A program made the translations under genes and the position numbers. A stretch of DNA of 64,000 bases from Hordeum vulgare subsp. vulgare (lineage: Eukaryota; Streptophyta; Magnoliopsida; Poales; Poaceae). This document shows, piece after piece, positions 57,260 to 64,000 of the stretch (position 1 is its first letter; each line of letters begins with the position of its first letter). The notes beneath the pieces are model-generated. The model searched no databases. It was not told the DNA's origin and worked only from the letters and a program-made list of their open reading frames with translations. The DNA lies in contig NC_058523.1 in assembly GCF_904849725.1 (NCBI RefSeq), positions 201,465,689-201,529,688 on the forward strand, given 5' to 3'.

Positions 57260-59637
57260 GTCCTCACTTTTTACTGAACAATAGTGTTCAGATCCCGACA
57301 ATTTATTTGGAGTCCTTCTGAACTGAAAAATAGAAAGGTTGGGCATCAATCGAGCAGAGTTTGCTGCAGTTTTTGGTGGCTGTTTCATGTATTACAATTT
57401 TGCCTTTTCTAAAACCACATGTATCTTATAATCTGATTTATCTTCTTTGTATGAGCAGTAGTTTTCTGAGATTCCAGGTAAGGGACGGTGGTGGTGCCCC
57501 TGTAGGAGCAGGAACAAAGTGCAACGACAACGTGAGCTCGGGTGTGTCGGGTGGCAAGCTGAGTTTCAAGTGTGAGCCCGGCAGCTGCTTGTTAGTGTGG
57601 TCGGTGGTGTACTTGTCAACTACCATATTTGGTCTTCCTGCATTGCATGATGCGTGTGTGGTTCCTGATGGTAACCTTTTAGCTAAAGAGGTTATTTTGG
57701 TACTGATGAATCAATGGTATTTCAGTTGGTGGTTGTTGTGCTTATGTATTGGAGCCTAAGTAGATATGGGAATATAATTTATGCTGGGAGAAACCTGGGA
57801 GTTATAATAGAGCAGCATGGCAACTAAGGTGATAATGACCCCTTATGTTTTTCTTCTCCTCTTATTATAAGATACAATTTGGCTCTTTGTTTTTATTAGA
57901 AAAAAACATGAAATTGGTTGCTCTAATAACCAGCTCTATCAACCAGAAAAACATGAAATCCATATACTAATGTTGCTAGCTGCTATACTGTTATGATGTT
58001 GCTTGCCTGATTCACGAGTGCTTCTTAGATTTAATAAGAATAAGAAAAATACCATGCATTTAATTCGTTGGACAAGTAGCACTACTAGTATTTGCATGTT
58101 TCCAGCAACCATTTATATATAAAAAAAGCTTCAGTTTCGGACTGTTGATTTAGCAACACCAAACCAATGAATCACCTTCATCACAGTGGTTTAAATCAAG
58201 CCATATTGTGATTATGCTAGCTATTGTACTTACTGGGAAGAAAGTTGCTTTTTGGCGTGGTGAAGTCCCCTGTTTCTGAGATTTGTTGTGTGTTAGATTC
58301 TCGAGTTAGATCCTTACGAATCTATGGCTGGATTAAGTTGGAATGCAACTTTAAGATTGAAAATGTGCTATAGATTGGGTCTTGTTTAAACTGAACATGA
58401 GAATTCTACTGTGTTATTATATCCTCGCACTGCAGTACTAGTATTAGAATTATGCTGACTGAATAATATCTCGAATAGAACATGAGTTACGCTGCATTAT
58501 TTGGTCCCTAAATTAATATAGAAGAAAGAAGGACTTGAATTTATGCTAGTACTGATGAATATTTCTTCTACATATCTTATAGGAAAATTAGTTGGATCAT
58601 TAATTCAGTTTTCTACCTGATTGTAGTTTTCGTTCATTCCGTTTTCTACCTGATTGTAGTTTTCATTAATTTTAAAATGTGTTTGTGATTGCAGATGCCA
58701 TATTTCTAGCTGAAGGAGAACAACTAGACTCTTAATGGTTACATGGATGAAAAATAGGATGTCAGATTCGATATGTGACCGACCAGGAACCTGTTTACCT
58801 GGATCCATCATTGTCTAATGTTTGATGTTGTGTACATCTTATTCTTATTTTTTGCACAGGTGAAGTACAAACGAAAGTGTGAAGCTATGAAGCGTATTAA
58901 CCAAGAGTGGCATATGTATTGTAATAGTAGGTAGTAGTAGGCATATCTGGGTTGTGGTGTAGTGTAAAGATTATAGTAGACAAATTTACTGTTGGTTTGG
59001 GCGAATTTCATTTGCTCCCTAGTCTATCTGAAATATTGATTATGAATGTGATTTGAATACCTTGGCCACTTGACAAGGGTGACCAAGTTATGATATTTAT
59101 TTGACAAAATTTGAAATTTCTGACGTGTGGGACTAGTTTTGAGATCAGCATGACATGTGGGACGAGTACAAAAATAAAATGGCCAAAAAAGAAAATCAAT
59201 AGAAAGTAAAAGGCCACAAATCAAAATTAAAAAGGCTAAAATGTTGGGCATGTCCCATGTAGCTAACCAAAATTAATAGAAAAAATATGTAAAAAGGCTG
59301 AATTGTTGGGCTCGACCCATGTAAAACACCGAATTGGACCGGGCTGAATCTTATCAACGACCAATCTAATTGGTCGTAACTTTGCCACGTCAGATTGCCA
59401 CGTTGGTTCCGACATGGCCTCGCAAACAACCAACGACCAAAATGATTGGTCGTAGAACAAACAACCTTTTGTTTGGTCGTAAAATTCTATGACGATTCCA
59501 GAAGAAATGTCGTTATAGTTCATTAGGGACCGTCAGCTTTTGATTTTGTTTTTGGTAGTAAAAAGGTCACAAATGGAAACCAACGACCATTCGGTGACAA
59601 ATATTGAAGGTCGTAAGTTAGCATATTTCTTGTAGTG
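57260..59637. mobile_element. CACTA-3: relative of CACTA-2, left end missing
   Basis: The right end (59637) is TTCTTGTAGTG preceded by GGTCGTAA-type motifs. From about 59230 it is nearly parallel to the right end of CACTA-2 (gctgaattgttgggctcg, attggtcgtaactttgccac). No CACTACAAG start is found to the left, where Copia F DNA stops near 57250, so the left end is deleted or replaced. The interior differs entirely from CACTA-2. It is AT-rich with no recognised gene apart from one open frame (57361-57759). A tandem of gttttctacctgattgtagt occurs at 58608 and 58640. Confidence 0.75.
57361..57759 (+). other. Open frame inside CACTA-3, possible captured exon
   Basis: A 132-codon frame. Its first third follows an acceptor-like tract (ctttgtatgagcag, 57447-57460). 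The part VRDGGGAPVGAGTKCNDNVS then GGKLSFKCEPGSC (57478-57590) is GC-richer than its surroundings, and a donor-like ccag/gtaagg occurs at 57474-57481. The rest is hydrophobic. I recognise no family. Base composition and splice-like borders make a captured gene fragment possible, in parallel with the inhibitor in CACTA-2, but a random frame is equally plausible. Confidence 0.3.
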
Positions 59638-60443
59638 GATGGGTTAGTATGATAAATATAGATCATTCACTTAGGTAATGCCAAGACAAGATTCATAATT
59701 GTTATCACGTAATACCTACTATATTTTCATAATCTAGATCACGAAATATAAGCTACGGAAACACAAAAACAAGAAAACTATACATGAAAATGGAATCTGT
59801 GAAAAACAGAACAATCTCTAAAGATCTGCACAAATACCATACTTCCGTGTCTCTAAAAATTGTGAAAGATTAGGAAAAGTCACAGTTTTTACTTATGAAA
59901 ACTTTGTAAAAAGTTTAGAAGTTTTTGAGAGTCAAGTAAAATCAGCGAAATTCTGCATCGAATGTAAAAGTCCACACTATCCCAAAGCATTTACTTGTCA
60001 TTTTATTGAAATATAACACAAAAAACATGACTAATACAGTAGCTTAATCATGTGAACACAAAAAAACATAAAGGATAAATATTGGGTTGTCTCCTAACAA
60101 GCGCTTTTCTTTAATGCCTTTTAGCTAGGCAAGATGATTTGAGTGATACTTGTATAAAAATTACTAATGGAGGCATGCAAGAGTGCACCGTGGATGACAT
60201 GACAAGAACATTTAAGTCTAACCACTTCCTATGCATAGGGATTTTGTGAGAAACGACTTAAGGGAGCAAGAATCCACTTGCATAGGAAGGCAAAGCAAGC
60301 ATGACTTCAAAACTTTGAACACATCGGGATGAAACTTGATATTATTGCAATTCATACAAGCATATGTTCCTCCCTCATAATAATTTTCAGTAGAATCACG
60401 AAGGACTTAAAAAATATAACTATTACATAAAGCATTATTTTAA
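59638..60443 (-). mobile_element. Fragment of an A-type Gypsy element
   Basis: Matches the 3' non-coding end of element A: aatctgtgaaaaacagaaca (59790) against the equivalent near 2994, and gggttgtctcctaacaagcg (60085) against gggttgcctcccaacaagcg (3327). No coding part is preserved. It is bounded on the left by the CACTA-3 terminus and on the right by the LTR of element C, which inserted into it. Confidence 0.65.
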
Positions 60444-61975
60444 TGATGCACTAGTACGTCCATTTTGCATCATGTTTTCATGTTGATATTTATCACTTCT
60501 TTGGTTGTTATTTCACTTCACGGTACAATTCTTATGCCTTTTCTCTCTTATTTTGCAAGGTTTATATGAAGAGGGAGAATGTCGGCAACTGGAATTCTGG
60601 CCTGAAAGTGGAGCAAAGTTGAGATACGTATTCTGCGCAACTACAAACGCCGTAAAAATCAAGAAGGATTTTTCTCCCGATTTATCAAAAATACTGGGCC
60701 GAAGAAGTGCCAGAGGGGGGCGTGCAGGTGGCCACAAGCCTGCACGGCGCGACCACCCCCCAGGCCGCGCCATGAGGGCTTGTGGGCACCCTGCAAGCCC
60801 ACTTTCCCCCCTCTTTTGCTATATGAAGGGTTTCATCTAGGAAAAAATCAGGGGGGAGCTTTTTCGTGGTTTCGCTGCCGGCACGAGTCGGAACTTGAGC
60901 AGAACCAATCTAGAGCTCCCGCAAGACGATCCTAACAGGGAAACTTCCCTCCCGGAGGGGGAAATCGTCGCCATCGTCATCACCAACACTCCTCTCATCA
61001 GAGGGGACTCGTCACCGTCAACATCTTCATCAGCACCATCTCATCTTCAAACCCTAGTTCATCACTTTTAACCAATCTCCGTCTCGCGACTCCGATTGGT
61101 ACTTGTAAGGTTGCTAGTAGTGTTGATTACTCATTGTAGTTGATGCTAGTTGGATTATTTGGTGGAAGAGTTTATGTTCAGATACTTGATGCTACGCATT
61201 ACCTCTCTGGTCATGAATATGATTATGCTTTGTGAGTAGTTACTTTTGTTCCTGAGGACATGGGATAAGTCATGCTAATAGTAGTCATGTGAATTTGGTA
61301 TTTGTTCGGTAATTTGATATGTTGTATATATGTTGTTTTTCCTCTAGTGGTGTTATGTGAATGTCGACTACATAACACTTCACCATTATTTGGGCCTAGA
61401 GGAAGGCATTGGGAAGTAGTAAGTAGATGATGGGTTGCTAGAGTGACAGAAGCTTAAACCCTAGTTTATGCGTTGCTTCGTAAGGGGCTGATTTGGATCC
61501 ACTAGTTTAATGCTATGGTTAGACTTTGTCTTAATTCTTCTTTCATAATTGCGGATGCTTGGAGAGGGGTTAATCATAAGTGGATGCTTGTCCAAGTAAG
61601 GGCAGTACCCAAGCGTCGGTCCACCAGATATCAAACTATCAAAGTAACGAACGCGAATCATATGAACATGATGAAACTAGCATGACAGAAATTCCCGTGT
61701 GTCCTCGGGAGCGTTTTTCCTCCTATAAGACTTTGTCCAGGCTTGTCCCTTGCTACAAAAGGGATTTGGCCACTTTGCTGCACCGTTGCTACTTTTGTTA
61801 CTTGTTGCTTGCTACGAATCATCTCACCACACAGTCACTTGTTACCGACAATTTCAGTGCGTGCAGATTTTACCTTGCTGAAAACCACTTGTCAGATCCT
61901 TCTACTCCTCGTTGGGTTCGACACTCTTACTTATCGAAAGGACTACGATTCATCCCCTATGCTTGTGGGTCATCA
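60444..61975 (+). repeat. 5' LTR of Gypsy element C
   Basis: Begins TGATGCACTAGTACGTCC and ends GGGTCATCA, giving inverted ends TGATG/CATCA. It is 1,532 bp. It includes a tatatgaaggg-type promoter area (60820) followed by a C-rich leader (catcgtcatcaccaacac, about 60970) and ends just before the primer site. The small frames inside (60505-60840, 61580-61978) are not genes. Confidence 0.85.
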
Positions 61976-61986
61976 TGACTCTTTTC

Positions 61987-62004
61987 TGGTGCCGTTGCCG
62001 GGGA
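61987..62004 (+). other. Primer-binding site, tRNA-Asp type, element C
   Basis: TGGTGCCGTTGCCGGGGA, 17 of 18 matches to the complement of the tRNA-Asp 3' end, 11 bases after the LTR. It is the same primer as in element A. Confidence 0.9.
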
Positions 62005-62080
62005 GTGAAGCGCCTTTGGTAAGTGGAACTTGGTAAGAAAACATTCATATAGTGTACTGAAATTTATTGTCACTTGTCAC

Positions 62081-62908
62081 TATGGATACTGATCCTTTGA
62101 GGGGCTTGTTCGGGGTATCTTCACCTCAAACGGAAGCACAAAGAGTTGCTTCTCAACCTGCTGCACCTACTGAAAATATTTGCTTTGAATTTCCTTCGGG
62201 TATGCTTGAGAAATTGCTGGCTAATCCTTTTACAAGAGATGGAACATCACATCCAGACTTGCATCTGATCTATGTAGATGAAGTTTGTGGTTTATTTAAG
62301 CTTGCAGGTGTGCCCGAGGATTAGGTCAAAAAGAAGGTCTTTCCTTTATCTTTGAAGGATAAGGCGTTGACATGGTATAGGCTATGTGATGATACTGGAT
62401 CATGGGACTACAATCGGTTGAAATTGGAATTTCATCAAAAGTTTTATCCTATGCATTTATTACATCGTGATCGGAATTATATTTACAATTTTTGGCCTCA
62501 TGACAGAGAAAGCATTGCTCAAGCTGGGGGAGGCTTAAATCAATGCTATATTCATGTGCCAATCATGAGCACTCGACTGAAATTATCATTTAGAACTTCT
62601 ATGCTCGACTTTCTCATGATGATCGCACCATGCATGACACTTCTTGTACCGGTTCTTTTATGAAGAGAGATATTGACTTCAAATGGAATTGATTGGAGAG
62701 AATTAAACGCAACTCTGAAGATTGGGAGCTTGAAGAAGGTAAGGAGTCAGGTATGGATTTCACTTTTGATTGCGTTAAATCGTTTGTTGAGACAAATACA
62801 TTTTGTGACTTTAGCGCTAAGTATGGACTTGACTCTGAGATAGTACCTTCATTGTGTGAATCCTTTGCTGCCCATATTGATCTCCCCAAAGAGAAGAGGT
62901 TTCAATAG
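62081..62908 (+). pseudogene. Gag of Gypsy element C (stops and frameshifts)
   Basis: Starts at 62081 with MDTDPLRGLFGVSSPQTEAQ and ICFEFPSGMLEKLLANPFTR, and stops at a TAG after LAGVPED (62322). It continues in frame blocks DKALTWYRLCDDTGSWDYNR and LKLEFHQKFYPMHLLHRDRN (62352-62480), the core gag domain. After a shift come CTGSFMKRDI and ERIKRNSEDWELEEGKESGM (62695-62750) and SFVETNTFCDFSAKYGLDSE, ending KRFQ-stop at 62906-62908. Gag would form the particle. At least two stops and one frame change show it is no longer functional. Confidence 0.85.
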
Positions 62909-64000
62909 CATCCTCCTTTAGAAGTCAATGTTGTTAAACCCACTCCAGTTGAAGAGAAAGTCATTGCCTATAATGATCATGTGGTTCCTAGTGCTTACAT
63001 TGAGAAACCACCTTTCCCTATTAGGATAAAGGATCATTCCAAAGCTTCAACTATGATACGTAGAGGCTATATTAGAACACCTACACCCCCTGAGCAAATT
63101 AGAGTTGAACCTATCATTGCTATTATCAAAGATCTTCTGTCTGAAGAAGTTGAGGGACATAATATTCACTTCTGTGAAGATGCTGCTAGAATTGCTAAAC
63201 CTCACGGTAGAGACAAACATATGTGTGTTGTTGGCATGCCTCTGGTTTCTGTTAAGATAGGAGATCATTGTTATCATGGTTTATGTGATGTGCGTGCTAG
63301 TGTTAGTGCAATACCTCAATCCTTATACGATGAAATCAAAGATGAGATTGCACCTGTTGAGATAGAGCCTATTGATGTCACTATTCAGCTTGCCAATAGA
63401 GATACTATCTGCCCTGTGGGGATTGTTAGGGATGTTGAAGTCTTGTGTGGTAAAACGAAGTATCCTGCTGATTTCCTCGTTCTTGCTACTGCACAAGATA
63501 GCTTTTGTCCCATCATATTTGGCAAACCTTTTCTCAATACCGTGAATGCTCATATTGACTGTGAGAAGCAAACTGTCACTGTTGGCTTTGAAGGTGTGTC
63601 ACATGAGTTCAATTTGTCTAAGTTTGGTAGACAACCTCATGAAAAGGAGTTGCCTAGTAGGGATGAAACTATTGCCTTAGCTTCTATTGCCGTGCCTCCT
63701 ACTAATCCCTTAGAGAAATACTTGCTGGAGCATGAAAATGATATGCATATGGATGAAAGGGATGAGATAGATAGAGTTTTCTTAGAACAATATCCTATCC
63801 TTAAGAATAACTTGCCTGTTGAACTGCTTGGGGATCCACCCCCACCAAAGGGTGATCTTGTGTTCGAGCTTAAACAGTTGCCTGATACTCATAAGTATGC
63901 ATATCTGGATGAAAAAGAGATATATCCTGTCATTATTAGTGCTAGCCTCTCGGAGCATGAAGAAAAGAAGTTACTAAAAACTCTGAGGAACCACCGTGCT
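62909..64000 (+). pseudogene. Protease and RT-linker of element C, open to the edge
   Basis: From 62909 the + frame is open for 364 codons to the last base. It has the gag-protease linker (VNVVKPTPVEEKV, IRTPTPPEQIRVEP) and the protease: GDHCYHGLCDVRASVSAIPQ (about 63265-63320), where the active site Asp-x-Gly-Ala has Arg instead of Gly. LANRDTICPVGIVRDVEVLC and FCPIIFGKPFLNTVNAHID (about 63510-63560) follow. The N-terminal RT linker comes next: ASIAVPPTNPLEKYLLEHEN, DEIDRVFLEQYPIL and KYAYLDEKEIYPVIISASLS. RT proper begins beyond the window. No start codon is needed because it is translated as part of a polyprotein. The TAG at 62906 just upstream breaks that polyprotein. Confidence 0.88.

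Larger units (their letters stand above)
60444..64000 (+). mobile_element. Gypsy element C (Sabrina-like), 5' part
   Basis: A + strand element running off the right edge: 5' LTR (60444-61975), tRNA-Asp primer site, gag with stops, and a protease/RT-linker frame open to the last base. The layout and protein blocks resemble the large Sabrina/WHAM group of Triticeae Gypsy elements. No insertion is seen in it, and its reading frame is the best preserved in the window, so it is probably one of the younger elements here. Confidence 0.88.

Overview
This window is plant nuclear DNA, most likely from a large Triticeae genome (wheat, Aegilops, barley or rye type). I see no intact host gene, rRNA, tRNA gene or CRISPR array. 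Almost every base belongs to nested LTR retrotransposons and CACTA DNA transposons. The attribution rests on element types I recognise: Gypsy elements primed by tRNA-Asp with Triticeae-style gag/pol, a CACTA element with CTTTGCCGTC subterminal repeats, and a Sirevirus-type Copia element. Family names (Sabrina-like, Caspar-like and so on) come from memory and were not searched.

Layout. 1-2939: 3' part of a + strand Gypsy element (B) ending in a 624 bp LTR. 2945-14905: a minus-strand Gypsy element (A) with gag and protease remnants, a tRNA-Asp primer site and a 5' LTR, split by a 7.6 kb CACTA element (CACTA-1, 5412-13034) with a decayed TNP2 transposase. 14911-42686: a + strand Gypsy element (D), cut into three blocks (protease/RT, RT/RNase H, integrase/3' LTR) by two insertions of one long-LTR chromovirus family: a 4,988 bp solo LTR (E1, 17320-22307, target duplication ATATG) and a complete minus-strand copy (E2, 23675-40125, target duplication GTTTT). 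E2 holds two further solo LTRs (29488-30893 and 37399-38931). 42687-about 57250: a minus-strand Copia element (F) that sits at the end of D's LTR and has an extra reading frame between pol and the 3' LTR. F is split by a non-autonomous CACTA element (CACTA-2, 45437-51286) and a Copia solo LTR (52604-53667). About 57260-59637: a 5'-truncated relative of CACTA-2 (CACTA-3). 59638-60443: a scrap of an A-type Gypsy element. 60444 to the edge: the 5' LTR, primer site, gag and protease region of a + strand Sabrina-like Gypsy element (C).

The most interesting cargo is in CACTA-2. It carries a two-exon Bowman-Birk-type serine protease inhibitor gene (49870-50246) with signal peptide, phase-1 intron and the cysteine scaffold, disabled by two nonsense codons. 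The same transposon has a seven-unit array with a period near 155 bp and a 3.4-copy array of about 640 bp. Other points of interest are an extra leader ORF upstream of gag in E2, an imperfect palindrome of about 212 bp just before the CACTA-1 transposase, and four purine/pyrimidine mirror blocks able to form long hairpins.

All pol, gag and transposase frames inspected carry stops or frameshifts, except the 364 codons open at the right edge (62909-64000), where one protease glycine is replaced. The nesting gives a relative order: D is older than A, E1, E2 and F; A is older than CACTA-1; E2 is older than its two solo LTRs; F is older than CACTA-2 and the 52.6 kb solo LTR.
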